DNA of 64,000 nucleotides from Lachnoclostridium sp. An118 (GTDB lineage Bacteria > Bacillota > Clostridia > Lachnospirales > Lachnospiraceae), in NCBI RefSeq assembly GCF_002160985.1, contig NZ_NFLQ01000001.1, positions 1 through 64,000 of the forward strand, in the 5' to 3' direction. Each line of letters starts with the position of its first letter. Position 1 is the first letter of the stretch. Made by a program: the position numbers and the translations under genes. Under the pieces are notes generated by a model. That model did not search any database. It was not told the origin of the DNA and was given only the letters and a program-made list of their open reading frames with translations. Below are positions 20,651 through 29,810 of the stretch, piece by piece.

Positions 20651-21577
20651 ATGTCATATGAACAGTTTATAGAGCAGATGGAGGCGGAGCTTAAGGGCCG
20701 TCTTGGCGCAGGCAGGACCCTCTATGTCAGGGAGGCGACGAAAAACAATGGGAAGGAGAGAAAAGGGGTCGTGTTCTGCGAACCCGGAGTCAATGTGTCA
20801 CCAACCATTTACCTGGAGGAGTACTACGAGAGATACCGGCAGGGCTGTTCCCTCGAGCAGGTGGCAGACCAGATCATGAGCCTCTACAGTCATGTGCGGA
20901 TGCAGCACTCCTGGGAGGGGGAGTTCGTGACAAAGTATGTCAATGTGAGGCCCAGGCTGATCTATCAGCTCATCAGCAGGGAGAGGAACAGAGAGCTGCT
21001 TCTGCAGGTGCCCCACTTCCCCTGTCTGGACCTGGCCATTGTCTTCCATGTGCTGGTGGACATGAAGGAGGAGGACAGGATTGCCACCATGCTTGTCAGA
21101 AACGAACATTTGAAGTGGTGGAAGGTCACCAGGGAGGAAATATACCGTGAGGCCTGTGCCAATACACAGAAGCTCCTTCCGGAGCGGTTCACCACCCTTT
21201 ACGCCCTTCTTGCCGGGAGCGGGGAGGAGCCGGGCGCGCTGGAGGAAGGACCGGAGGAGCCGGGGGGAAGCATGTACGTCCTCAGCAACTGTATCCGGAA
21301 TTTCGGAGCCGCGGCTGTCCTGTATCGGAATGTCCTGAAAAATATAGGGAAATACCTGGAGGAGGACTTTTACGTGCTCCCCAGCAGCGTCCATGAGGTG
21401 ATCATCGTTCCGGACAGCAGCGCTCCCTCCTGGCAGGAGACTGCCACGATCGTAAAGGAGATAAATGAGACACAGGTGAGAGAGGAGGAGGTCCTCTCGG
21501 ATGTTCCCTATCACTACAGGAGAGAGGAGGACAGGCTGGCCATGCCCCCCTGGGCGGCAGACAGCCCGGAGAGCTGA
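20651..21577 (+). CDS. DUF5688-like protein of unknown function
   Basis: This 308-residue soluble protein starts MSYEQFIEQMEAELKG and contains NVSPTIYLEEYYERYRQG, a pattern I associate with DUF5688 proteins of Lachnospiraceae (from memory). The middle has NEHLKWW, and the C-terminal half has MYVLSNCIRNFGAAAVLY and SVHEVIIVPD, which resemble peptidase-like or stress-protein folds without clear catalytic residues. ATG 20651 has AAGGAG upstream. The open frame extends 23 codons further but lacks a ribosome site. Confidence 0.8.
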   Translation: MSYEQFIEQMEAELKGRLGAGRTLYVREATKNNGKERKGVVFCEPGVNVSPTIYLEEYYERYRQGCSLEQVADQIMSLYSHVRMQHSWEGEFVTKYVNVRPRLIYQLISRERNRELLLQVPHFPCLDLAIVFHVLVDMKEEDRIATMLVRNEHLKWWKVTREEIYREACANTQKLLPERFTTLYALLAGSGEEPGALEEGPEEPGGSMYVLSNCIRNFGAAAVLYRNVLKNIGKYLEEDFYVLPSSVHEVIIVPDSSAPSWQETATIVKEINETQVREEEVLSDVPYHYRREEDRLAMPPWAADSPES

Positions 21578-21635
21578 AGGAGGATCATGTGGGGGCGCGT
21601 GCAAGCACCGCGGTCACCATCCGGGTGTATCGCAC

Positions 21636-21673
21636 AAAAAAAGAGGAACAGCCGTTGAAGCTGTTCCTCTTTA
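21636..21673. terminator. Bidirectional terminator serving tRNA-Arg and the DUF5688-like gene
   Basis: AAAGAGGAACAG and CTGTTCCTCTTT are perfect arms around a nine-base loop. On the minus strand a TTTTTTT run follows, which terminates the tRNA transcript. On the plus strand the 3' T run is short. Confidence 0.85.
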
Positions 21674-21745
21674 CGTCTCTGACCAGAGTCGAACTGGCGC
21701 ACCTGCCTCCGGAGGGCAGTGCTCTATCCACTGAGCTACAGAGAC
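21674..21745 (-). tRNA. tRNA-Arg(CCG)
   Basis: On the minus strand GTCTCTG and CAGAGAC form the acceptor stem and GCTC/GAGC the D stem. CTGCC/GGCAG encloses the anticodon loop CTCCGGA, giving anticodon CCG, and the T arm contains TTCGACT. The discriminator base is G, and CCA is not encoded. The cloverleaf is complete. Confidence 0.96.
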
Positions 21746-21900
21746 AAGTAGTATAATAGCATAACCAGCCTGGAAATTCAAGGGGTAAATTTTAAAAAAC
21801 TGCCCGGCGGGCTGCCTTGACTTTTTAAATATTTGCGAGTATCATTTGTAGTGCCCCTTGTCTGCCGGCGCCTGATGATCACATTGTAATGGAGGTTGTC

Positions 21901-22551
21901 ATGAAAGAAAACAGAAAAAAAGGCAGTCAGGGCGCGGGGAGCAGAAGACGCATGACAGGGATTGCTGTCTGTGTGCTGCTGGCCGTGACCGCGGTGGCTG
22001 CCGGAGCCGTTTACAGAGGGGAAAAAGCTGCCAGGGACAGAGAGGAACAGACCGTACCTGTCCAGAGTGAAGACGTGCAGACAGAGAACAAAGGATGGCG
22101 GGAGGCGGAGAGTAATCCGCTCAGGGAGGAGACAGACTCCGAGATCACGGAGGCAGTCCGGAGATACTACGAAGAGAGGACTGCGCAGAGCCCGTTTGCG
22201 GAAGGGTATGAAAATCTGAAGACCTACACGAAGCGGGGAAAGTACAAGGACACATATCTGGCGTTTGTCCGCTATGATATGAAGATAAAGGATATCTACA
22301 CCATGGCTCCCGGATTGGAGATCCTCTATATAGAGCCGGATGAAGAGACAGGAGAGCTCTGTGTGGAGGAGGAGCTGCCGGATGAAGGGACCCGGGATGC
22401 AGCGCAGCTTCTGGCATCTCAGGAGGATGCCGGGCAGCTGATGGCGGAGGTGCAGGCGGCCTACGACCAGGCCGTGGCGTCAGACGCCATCCTGGCGGAG
22501 GCCCTGGCTGACCTGGAGGCGGCCTCGGCAGGGCAGCAGAGTGGGGAGTAA
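21901..22551 (+). CDS. Signal-anchored extracellular protein of unknown function
   Basis: This 216-residue protein has a very basic N-terminus and one hydrophobic helix (about residues 20-40, GIAVCVLLAVTAVAAGAV). An acidic extracellular region follows. A central part (ITEAVRRYYEERTAQSPFAEGYENLKTY, read in parts) resembles small secreted domains with a conserved Tyr-rich strand, and the C-terminus is Ala/Asp-rich and helical. ATG 21901 is preferred because GGAGG lies at 21891-21895. I do not recognise the family. Confidence 0.72.
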   Translation: MKENRKKGSQGAGSRRRMTGIAVCVLLAVTAVAAGAVYRGEKAARDREEQTVPVQSEDVQTENKGWREAESNPLREETDSEITEAVRRYYEERTAQSPFAEGYENLKTYTKRGKYKDTYLAFVRYDMKIKDIYTMAPGLEILYIEPDEETGELCVEEELPDEGTRDAAQLLASQEDAGQLMAEVQAAYDQAVASDAILAEALADLEAASAGQQSGE

Positions 22552-22613
22552 GGCGGGACGGCCAATGGCCGGACCGGATAAGATACGAGAAAGATAAAAA
22601 GGACGCAGGAAGT

Positions 22614-23321
22614 ATGACAGGATACAGACATGCATTTCGGAAGGCGTTCCCGTATACGATACCTGTAATGACGGGGTATCTGTTTATCGGGATCGCCTTC
22701 GGCGTGATGTACGCGGAGAAAGGGTATAATTTTTTGTGGGCCATGCTGATGAGCCTTCTGGTGTACGCAGGCTCGGGACAATATCTGGCAGTGAATTTTT
22801 TCGTGCCGGGTATTTCTTTTGTCCAGGTCATTTTTATGACGCTGATGGTGAATGTAAGACATATTTTTTATGGGATATCCCTGCTGGACAGATTTCATTC
22901 CATGGGGAAGAAGCGATGGTACATGATATTCGGACTGACAGACGAGACCTACTCTCTTCTGTGTACCACAAAGGTGCCGCCTGATGTGGAGGAGGAGAAA
23001 TTCCTCTTTGCCATCTCCATCATGGACCAGTCCTACTGGGTCATCGGCTCGGTCATCGGCTCCCTGGCGGGAACACTTATCCCCTTCAGCTCGGAGGGGA
23101 TAGACTTTGCCATGACGGCTCTGTTCGTGGTGATATTTGTAGAGCAGTGGATGGATAAAAAGAACAGGGTGCCGGAAGTGACCGGGGTGGCGGCGGCGTT
23201 TGTCTGCCTGCAGATATTCGGGGCGGACAGCTTTGTCCTTCCCTCTATGCTGCTCATTGTGCTCGTCCTCTTTGTGGGGCGCACACGCCTTGAGGGAGAG
23301 GAGGCGAAGGTATGCCGTTGA
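22614..23321 (+). CDS. azlC: AzlC family branched-chain amino acid exporter, large subunit
   Basis: The 235-residue membrane protein starts with a basic segment and FRKAFPYTIPVMTGYLFIG, then AFGVMYAEKGY and the family segment VNVRHIFYG. It has several hydrophobic helices. AzlC works with AzlD to export branched-chain amino acids or analogues. Its 3' end overlaps azlD by 10 bases. The ribosome site is weak (ACGCAGGAAGT). Confidence 0.92.
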   Translation: MTGYRHAFRKAFPYTIPVMTGYLFIGIAFGVMYAEKGYNFLWAMLMSLLVYAGSGQYLAVNFFVPGISFVQVIFMTLMVNVRHIFYGISLLDRFHSMGKKRWYMIFGLTDETYSLLCTTKVPPDVEEEKFLFAISIMDQSYWVIGSVIGSLAGTLIPFSSEGIDFAMTALFVVIFVEQWMDKKNRVPEVTGVAAAFVCLQIFGADSFVLPSMLLIVLVLFVGRTRLEGEEAKVCR

Positions 23322-23644
23322 GTGTGGGAATGTCGCTGCTCATCATCCTTGCGGTGGCCCTGACCACCTTTGCGACAAGAGTGGTCCCCTTCCTCATCTT
23401 TCCCAGGGGGAAGGAGATACCGGATGTGGTCCAGTATCTGGGAAGGGTGCTGACGCCGGCTGTCATCGGCATGCTGGTGGTCTACTGCCTGAAAACAACG
23501 CCGGTGCTCTCGGCCCCCTATGGGATACCGGAAGCAGCGGCGGTGCTGGTCACGGCCGCGCTCCATGTCTGGAAGAGGAACAACCTCCTCAGCATCGGAG
23601 CCGGCACAGTGCTGTATATGTTTCTTGTGCAGGCGGTCTTTTAA
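23312..23644 (+). CDS. azlD: AzlD family branched-chain amino acid exporter, small subunit
   Basis: This 110-residue protein has four hydrophobic helices. It begins MPLSVGMSLLIILAVALTTF and carries the AzlD pattern ATRVVPFLIFPRGKEIPDVV then YLGRVLTPAVIGMLVVYCLK. It overlaps the end of azlC, so the two are translated together. GGAGAGGAGG precedes the start within azlC. Confidence 0.9.
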   Translation: MPLSVGMSLLIILAVALTTFATRVVPFLIFPRGKEIPDVVQYLGRVLTPAVIGMLVVYCLKTTPVLSAPYGIPEAAAVLVTAALHVWKRNNLLSIGAGTVLYMFLVQAVF

Positions 23645-23668
23645 AGGGCCGCCTGCCATTCTTTTGCT

Positions 23669-24499
23669 TTATGAGAGATTGATCTTCTTCCGCATGACAA
23701 AGTAGGACAGGAGGTAGAGGATGACTGTCAGGCAGAGGGACAGGACAAGGCTCAGGTTCATGATGTCCATGAGATAGCCTGCCAGGTCAATGGACTCGGC
23801 AGCTGTGCTCGCGGCGCTGGAGTTGATGGCAATGCTGTTGCTCAGGATGCCCTGCACGCCCATGGCCACTGTGGCCGCGATGGAGGTGATGGTGGTGATC
23901 ACAAAGTAGGAGACCACAGCGCCCAGCACCTTGTGGCTGTTAAAGAGCTGCCCCAGGACGACCGATGCCTCTATGACGATCACATTGCCAAAGGCGCTCA
24001 CAACAACGAGGAGCAGCATGTAGAGCAGGAAGAGGTTGAAGTCTCCCTGGCCCTGGAAGCCCAGCAGGCGGATGAACTCATCCCAGTGTTCGCTTAAGGG
24101 CACCGTGATGACGGGGACAGCCATCAGGATGTAGGCGCACAGGTAGATGAGCAGCATGTCGATGAAGCTCCAGATGCTCCCGGCAATGGTCTTGGACAGG
24201 AGGTGCATCCCCCTTGTCACCGGGAGGGTGTTGGTCAGATACCCCTCGTCTGAGAACAGATTTTTGTAAAATCTCACGGCGATGACAATGCAGGTCCCAA
24301 AGGAGACACCGGCAAACAGGATGATGTAGATCACAAAGGTCAGTGTCAGGAGGAACTCGTTGATCTCATCTGCCTCAAAATCAATCCTTCCCGTCAGGAA
24401 AACGCGCCCGAACACGGTGGCGACCACCAGGAAAATATGGATGATGAGCAGGAATTTTGTGATGGATCTTAAGTCGTATTTAATAAGTTTTCCTAGCAT
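23669..24499 (-). CDS. ABC transporter permease of a YtrA-type operon
   Basis: The 276-residue protein has about six hydrophobic helices and starts MLGKLIKYDLRSITKFLLII, typical of ABC-2 permeases. It has no catalytic domain. It overlaps the ATPase gene by seven bases and completes the gntR-ATPase-permease operon read leftwards. The substrate is unknown; related operons respond to cell-envelope antibiotics. Confidence 0.85.
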   Translation of the reverse strand: MLGKLIKYDLRSITKFLLIIHIFLVVATVFGRVFLTGRIDFEADEINEFLLTLTFVIYIILFAGVSFGTCIVIAVRFYKNLFSDEGYLTNTLPVTRGMHLLSKTIAGSIWSFIDMLLIYLCAYILMAVPVITVPLSEHWDEFIRLLGFQGQGDFNLFLLYMLLLVVVSAFGNVIVIEASVVLGQLFNSHKVLGAVVSYFVITTITSIAATVAMGVQGILSNSIAINSSAASTAAESIDLAGYLMDIMNLSLVLSLCLTVILYLLSYFVMRKKINLS

Positions 24500-25194
24500 C
24501 TGAACACCTCCCTGAATAAAGCGTCTACAGATTTGCCCTGGTCCATCCGGATCTCGTCCACTGTCTGGTTCAGCACGAGCTGCCCCTGCCTGAGGAAGAG
24601 CACCCGGTCGAGGATGTTCTCAATGTCCGTGATGAGATGGGTGGACAAGAGGATGGTGGCATCCTCGCTGTAGTTCGTGAGGATGGTGCGCAGGATGTAA
24701 TCTCTTGCGGCGGGGTCCACGCCTCCGATGGGTTCGTCCAGGATGTACAGGCGGGCGTCCCGGCTCATGACAAGAGCCAGCTGTACCTTCTCCTTTGTGC
24801 CCTTGGACAGAGTGCGCATCCTGGCGTTCACGTCGATCTCCAGGTCCGTCATCATGTGGTAGGCTCTGTCCGTCACGAAGTTCTCGTAAAAATCCGCAAA
24901 ATAGGAGATGATATCTCTGATCTTCATGGACGGGTCCAGATAGCTGCGCTCCGGAAGATAGGAGACAAGCTTCTTTGTCTCTACCCCGGGTGCCATGCCG
25001 TCCACCAGGACCACGCCCTCCGTGGGGATGAGCAGGTCGTTGACGAGCTTGATCAGCGTGCTCTTTCCGCTGCCGTTTGGTCCCAGGAGCCCTACGATCT
25101 GACCGGGGGCCAGTGCCAGATTCAGATTGGTGAGGGCGTAGCACATGTTGTTATACTTTTTGGAAAGCCCCTTACATTCTAATATCGGCTTCAT
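24493..25194 (-). CDS. ABC transporter ATP-binding protein
   Basis: This 233-residue ATPase has Walker A GPNGSGKST near residue 38, a Q-loop in SYLPERSYL, an unusual signature LSKGTKEKVQLAL in place of LSGGQ, Walker B RLYILDEPIGG, and the switch histidine STHL. It starts MKPILECKGLSKKYN. The Ser-Lys-Gly signature is common in ABC-2 efflux pumps. It is two bases from the GntR gene. Confidence 0.92.
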   Translation of the reverse strand: MKPILECKGLSKKYNNMCYALTNLNLALAPGQIVGLLGPNGSGKSTLIKLVNDLLIPTEGVVLVDGMAPGVETKKLVSYLPERSYLDPSMKIRDIISYFADFYENFVTDRAYHMMTDLEIDVNARMRTLSKGTKEKVQLALVMSRDARLYILDEPIGGVDPAARDYILRTILTNYSEDATILLSTHLITDIENILDRVLFLRQGQLVLNQTVDEIRMDQGKSVDALFREVFRC

Positions 25195-25196
25195 AC

Positions 25197-25565
25197 TCAG
25201 TGTTCCTCCTTTACTGCTTCCTCGATGAGAGAGAGCGTCTCTTCGTCCCGGAAGCCTAGACTTCTCATTTTCTCAAAGAACTCCGCGATATGGCGGGAAG
25301 CCTGTTCTTTTTTCATTTCCTTTAGCATCTGTTCATCCTCCGTGATAAAACGTCCGCTGGTCCGCTGGGCATATACAAGACCGCTCCGCTCCAGCTCGGA
25401 GAGAGCCTTCTGCATCGTGTTGGGATTTACCGCGGCCTCCACCGCCAGGTCCCGCACGGAGGGAAGCTTGTCACCGGGCTTGTATATTCCGGCTATGATG
25501 TCCTGCTGGATCCGTTCCATAAGCTGCAGGTAGATGGGGCGGTCATTATCTAAGTCCCATGGCAT
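25197..25565 (-). CDS. GntR family transcriptional regulator (YtrA subfamily)
   Basis: This 122-residue protein has an N-terminal winged HTH (RPIYLQLMERIQQDII, GDKLPSVRDLAVEAAVNPNT, LERSGLVYAQRTSGRFI) and a short helical C-terminus. That matches the small YtrA subfamily, which controls adjacent ABC genes. ATG 25565 follows GAGGTGATC; the open frame extends 23 codons upstream with no ribosome site. The long dyad 47 bases before the start is a likely autoregulatory operator. Confidence 0.9.
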   Translation of the reverse strand: MPWDLDNDRPIYLQLMERIQQDIIAGIYKPGDKLPSVRDLAVEAAVNPNTMQKALSELERSGLVYAQRTSGRFITEDEQMLKEMKKEQASRHIAEFFEKMRSLGFRDEETLSLIEEAVKEEH

Positions 25566-25611
25566 GTGATCACCTCGCTTTTCTTGTGACATGTATGGCT
25601 GTAAAAAATAA

Positions 25612-25643
25612 AATGTATTATCTATATAGTACAATAATACATT
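25612..25643. promoter_or_regulatory. Operator-like dyad upstream of the GntR-ABC operon
   Basis: AATGTATTAT (25612-25621) and ATAATACATT (25634-25643) are perfect arms separated by 12 bases. On the minus strand TTGACT lies just upstream, so a bound regulator would overlap the promoter. It fits a YtrA-type operator. Confidence 0.65.
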
Positions 25644-25672
25644 TGGAGGAAAAAGTCAAGAAAAAAGCCGGA

Positions 25673-26569
25673 CTAAAAGCCGGCAATTTTTTTTAGAAGT
25701 TCCGGGTCAAAGGAGCCCTGCCGGAGCATCTCGATCTCATATTTGTAGGGAGCGAAGGATTTCTTCGGCTGGGTGGGGGAGGGGACGTAGGGGGTCTCCA
25801 GTATCTTCGGCACATCCTCAAAATCCGGGTGGTGTACAATGTAGTTCAGCGCCTCAAAGCCAATCTGTCCGAAGCCGATATTGGCGTGCCTGTCCTTGGC
25901 GGCGCCGGCCGGATTTTTGCTGTCGTTGATGTGGAAGACGGCAATCTGGTCCTTCCCGATGAGGTGGTCAAACTCCTCCATCACGCCGTCGAAATCGTGG
26001 ATGATATCGTAGCCGCTGTCGCTGGTGTGGCAGGTGTCAAAGCAGACCCTCAGCTTGTCGCTGCAGGTGACACCGTCGTAGATGCGGGCCAGCTCCTCGA
26101 AGCTGCGGCCGATCTCAGAGCCCTTTCCGGCCATGGTCTCCAGGGCGATGCACACCGGGGTGTCCGGTGTCAGGATGTGGTTCAGGCCCCGGATGATCTG
26201 GCCGATGCCTGCGTCCACCCCGGCTCCCACATGCGCCCCGGGGTGCAGGATGAGGACCCGGCTCCTGCAGGCGGCGGCCCGCTCCAGCTCCAGGGCCAGG
26301 AACCGCTCTGCCAGTTCATAGGTCTCAGGCTTGACCGTGTTCGCCAGATTGATGATGTAGGGAGCGTGGACGACGATATCATCGATCCCATGTTCCTCCA
26401 TGTACTCCCAGGCGGGCCCTATGTTCAGCTCACTGATCTCTTTTCTTCTCGTGTTCTGGGGAGCGCCGGTGTAGAACATGAATGTGTCCGCCCCGTAGGA
26501 GACAGCCTCCTTCGCGGAGCCCAGGAGCATGTCCTTCCCGCTCATTCCCACATGAGAACCTATTTTCAT
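25673..26569 (-). CDS. nfo: Deoxyribonuclease IV (endonuclease IV)
   Basis: The 298-residue protein is an AP endonuclease of base-excision repair with a TIM-barrel tri-zinc site. It shows [68 protein letters not shown] and DRHANIG. ATG 26569 starts MKIGSHVGM as in the family, with CGAGGGATC upstream. It stands alone. Confidence 0.95.
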   Translation of the reverse strand: MKIGSHVGMSGKDMLLGSAKEAVSYGADTFMFYTGAPQNTRRKEISELNIGPAWEYMEEHGIDDIVVHAPYIINLANTVKPETYELAERFLALELERAAACRSRVLILHPGAHVGAGVDAGIGQIIRGLNHILTPDTPVCIALETMAGKGSEIGRSFEELARIYDGVTCSDKLRVCFDTCHTSDSGYDIIHDFDGVMEEFDHLIGKDQIAVFHINDSKNPAGAAKDRHANIGFGQIGFEALNYIVHHPDFEDVPKILETPYVPSPTQPKKSFAPYKYEIEMLRQGSFDPELLKKIAGF

Positions 26570-26782
26570 ATTGTGATCCCTCGTTTCTGAAAAGTCTGTT
26601 GTCAGCCCGTTTTGCGTCCGGGTCTGGCAATGAGGGTAGCACACCCGGGCGGAAAATGCAAGAAAGAAAAAAGTGCATAATATGGAAAAGAGGATGTTGA
26701 GAGAAAAGCCCGATCATGGTAGACTTATATAATAGTGTCAGGATGCAGAGGGCATCCCGGCCGCAGGAATGGAGGAAAAAGA

Positions 26783-28549
26783 ATGAAACAGCTGATAGAT
26801 ATGATCACGGAAGAGATGGAAGAGGCGTTTGAGGCGGCGGGGTATGACCGCTCCTACGCCAAGGTCACCCTGTCCAACAGGCCGGACCTGTGCGAGTACC
26901 AGTGCAACGGCGCCATGGCGGGAGCGAGGGCCTACAAAAAAGCTCCCTTTATGATCGCCCAGGACGTGGTATCCCAGGTGAGGGGGGGAGGCTGCATCCT
27001 GTCTGTGGAGGTAGTGAAGCCCGGCTTCATCAATATCAAACTGGACGATAAATATATAGCAGGCTATCTGAATGAGATGGGGGAGGACAGAAAGCTGGGA
27101 GTGGAGGAGAGCAGCACACCCCAGACGATCCTCATCGACTACGGCGGACCCAATGTGGCCAAGCCTCTCCATGTGGGACATCTCCGCTCCGCCATCATCG
27201 GGGAGAGCATTAAGCGTATCTGCCGGCTCATGGGACACAAGGTGCTGGGGGACATCCACATGGGAGACTGGGGCTACCAGATGGGCCTCATCATCACAGA
27301 GCTGAGGAAGCGCCAGCCGGAACTCCCCTACTTTGACGACTCCTATGAGGGAGAGTATCCCGAGGAGGCACCCTTTACCATCGGGGAGCTGGAGGAGATC
27401 TACCCCACAGCCAGCGCCTACGCAAAAGAGCATGAGGACTACCGGGAGGAAGCATTGCATGCGACCTATCTCCTGCAGAACGGGCACAGGGGATACACGG
27501 CTGTGTGGAAGCATATCATGGCGGTGTCTGTGGCGGACCTGAAGAAGAACTACAGCAATCTGAACGTGGAATTTGACCTCTGGAAGGGAGAGGCCGACGC
27601 CCAGCCCTACATCCCGGATATGATCGAGAGGCTGAAAAAAGAAGGGTTCGCCCGGGTGGACCAGGGGGCTCTCGTCATCGACGTGAAGCGTGAGGATGAC
27701 ACAAAGGAAATCCCGCCCTGCATGATACAGAAGTCAGACGGAGCTTCCCTCTACGGCACCACGGACCTTGCCACCTTAGTACAGAGAGAGAAGGACTATC
27801 ATCCGGACCAGGTCATCTACGTGGTGGACAAAAGACAGGAGCTCCACTTTACGCAGGTGTTCCGGGCTGCCAAGAAGACAGGCATCGTGCCGGAGGAGAC
27901 AAGACTGAGGTTCCTGGGCTTTGGCACCATGAACGGCAAGGACGGAAAGCCCTTCAAGACAAGGGAGGGAGGCGTTATGCGCCTGGAGAGCCTGATCGCG
28001 GAGATCGACGAGGAGATGTACCGCAAGATCACGGACAACCGGACCGTGGGAGAGGAGGAAGCAAAGGAGACGGCGAAGACCGTGGGACTTTCTGCCATCA
28101 AGTACGGCGACCTCTCCAACCAGGCGGCCAAGGACTATGTCTTTGACGTGGACAGGTTCACCTCCTTTGAGGGAAATACAGGTCCCTACATCCTCTACAC
28201 CATCGTGCGCATCAAGTCCATCCTGGCCAAATATACAGAGGCAGGCGGGGCGCTTGAGGGACTTGCCATCGCGGGAGCCCACGGGGATGAGGAGAAGGCC
28301 CTCATGCTGGAGGCGGCCAAGTACAACGGCATGATGGAGACAGCCTTTGAGGAGCTGGCGCCCCACAAGGTATGCGCCTACATCTATGAGCTGGCCAACG
28401 CCTTCAACCGGTTCTACCACGAGACGAAGATCCTGGCAGAGGAGGATAAGGAAGTGCAGAAGAGCTACATCGCCCTTCTCGTGCTGACAAAGAGGATACT
28501 GGAGAGCTGTATCGACGTGCTCGGCTTCGAGGCGCCGGAGAGGATGTAG
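26783..28549 (+). CDS. argS: Arginine--tRNA ligase
   Basis: This 588-residue class I synthetase has an N-terminal additional domain, the HIGH-type motif HVGH at 130-133 (KPLHVGHLRSAIIG), and an ArgRS C-terminal DALR domain (NAFNRFYHETKIL). The KMSKS loop is degenerate, as in many ArgRS (PFKTREGGVMRL). ATG 26783 has GGAGG upstream. TATAAT at 26727-26732 is a likely -10. AlaX follows 11 bases after the stop, so the two are probably co-transcribed. Confidence 0.96.
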   Translation: MKQLIDMITEEMEEAFEAAGYDRSYAKVTLSNRPDLCEYQCNGAMAGARAYKKAPFMIAQDVVSQVRGGGCILSVEVVKPGFINIKLDDKYIAGYLNEMGEDRKLGVEESSTPQTILIDYGGPNVAKPLHVGHLRSAIIGESIKRICRLMGHKVLGDIHMGDWGYQMGLIITELRKRQPELPYFDDSYEGEYPEEAPFTIGELEEIYPTASAYAKEHEDYREEALHATYLLQNGHRGYTAVWKHIMAVSVADLKKNYSNLNVEFDLWKGEADAQPYIPDMIERLKKEGFARVDQGALVIDVKREDDTKEIPPCMIQKSDGASLYGTTDLATLVQREKDYHPDQVIYVVDKRQELHFTQVFRAAKKTGIVPEETRLRFLGFGTMNGKDGKPFKTREGGVMRLESLIAEIDEEMYRKITDNRTVGEEEAKETAKTVGLSAIKYGDLSNQAAKDYVFDVDRFTSFEGNTGPYILYTIVRIKSILAKYTEAGGALEGLAIAGAHGDEEKALMLEAAKYNGMMETAFEELAPHKVCAYIYELANAFNRFYHETKILAEEDKEVQKSYIALLVLTKRILESCIDVLGFEAPERM

Positions 28550-28559
28550 GTGTCGGGAA

Positions 28560-29750
28560 ATGACTGGAAAACTGTTTTACGAGGACAGCCACATGAAGGA
28601 ATTTGAAGCCCGGGTCCTCTCCTGCGAGGCCTGCGAGGAGGGAGGCGGCTTCTGGACCGTGCTGGACCAGACCTGCTTTTTCCCGGAGGGGGGCGGCCAG
28701 TATGCGGACACCGGATACCTGGGAGAGACAAAGGTGGTGGATGCCCGGGAGAGGGACGGCATTGTGTACCACAGGACAGAAGCTCCCCTGGAGCCGGGGA
28801 AACTGGTCCGGGGCCGGATCGACTGGGAGGAGCGCTTTGAGAAGATGCAGCAGCACACCGGGGAGCACATCGTCTCCGGCCTCGTCCACAGCCGCTTTGG
28901 ATACAACAACGTGGGCTTTCACCTGGGCAGCGACTACTGCACCATGGATTTTGACGGCCCCATTTCCCCGGAGGAGCTCCGGGAGATCGAGTGGGAGGCC
29001 AACCGGGCGGTGGCCCTGGACCTGGAGGTCATTGTGCAGTATCCCTCAAAGGAGGAGCTGGGGCACATGGAGTACCGGAGCAAGATAGAGATAGAGGGAC
29101 AGGTCCGTATCGTGAGCGTGCCCGGCTATGACGTGTGCGCCTGCTGTGCGCCCCATGTGGACCGGACGGGTGAGATCGGGCTCATCAAGCTGGTGAACCG
29201 GATGAACTATAAGGGCGGCGAGCGCATCACCATGCTCTGCGGCTTCCGTGCCCTTCGCGATTACGATTCCAAGCTGACGGCCGCCAGGGAGATAGGAGCT
29301 CTCCTGTGTGAGAAGGAGGACCAGATCGCGGGGGCAGTGAGAAGGCAGAAGGAGGAGCTGGAAAAGCAGAAGTATGAGAATGGAAGGCTCATGCATCAGC
29401 TCCTTGTTTTCCGGGCAAAGGAAATTCCTGTTGAGGGATCGATGACCGCGGTTTTTACTGACGACATCAGGGGCGATGTGCCGAGGGAGCTGATGAACCT
29501 CCTGCTGGAGAGGGGGGCTTTTATCTGCGGCGTATTTGCGGCGGCCGGGGACGGAGGATGGCGGTATGTGATCGGCAGCAGGCAGGCGGACGTGCGGCCG
29601 CTCGGGAAGGCCCTGAACAGCCGGTTTGAAGGCAGGGGCGGAGGAAAGCCGGGCATGGTCCAGGGGACCCTGACAGGCAGCGAGGCGGATATCCGCGCGG
29701 CGGCAGAGGGATTTATAAAAGGATCCGGGACAGAAAAGGGAACGGAATAG
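28560..29750 (+). CDS. Alanyl-tRNA editing protein (AlaX-L type, with DHHA1 domain)
   Basis: The 396-residue protein matches the editing half of alanyl-tRNA synthetase without a catalytic domain. Its zinc ligands appear as HTGEH (H99, H103) and CAPH (C195, H199). The N-terminal domain carries FFPEGGGQYADTG. The C-terminal half is a coiled segment then a DHHA1 domain (FEGRGGGKPGMVQG). It should deacylate Ser- or Gly-tRNA-Ala in trans. Its ATG is 11 bases after argS. Confidence 0.93.
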   Translation: MTGKLFYEDSHMKEFEARVLSCEACEEGGGFWTVLDQTCFFPEGGGQYADTGYLGETKVVDARERDGIVYHRTEAPLEPGKLVRGRIDWEERFEKMQQHTGEHIVSGLVHSRFGYNNVGFHLGSDYCTMDFDGPISPEELREIEWEANRAVALDLEVIVQYPSKEELGHMEYRSKIEIEGQVRIVSVPGYDVCACCAPHVDRTGEIGLIKLVNRMNYKGGERITMLCGFRALRDYDSKLTAAREIGALLCEKEDQIAGAVRRQKEELEKQKYENGRLMHQLLVFRAKEIPVEGSMTAVFTDDIRGDVPRELMNLLLERGAFICGVFAAAGDGGWRYVIGSRQADVRPLGKALNSRFEGRGGGKPGMVQGTLTGSEADIRAAAEGFIKGSGTEKGTE

Positions 29751-29753
29751 AAA

Positions 29754-29795
29754 AGAGACAGGAGTATCTCCCCGAGAGGGGCTCCTGTCTCTCTT
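29754..29795. terminator. Terminator between the convergent AlaX and ProX/YbaK genes
   Basis: AGAGACAGGAG and CTCCTGTCTCT form an 11-base perfect stem with an inner CCCC/GGGG pairing. T-rich sequence follows on the plus strand, and A-rich sequence precedes it. Confidence 0.87.
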
Positions 29796-29810
29796 TCTGT
29801 CAGGATGGCT

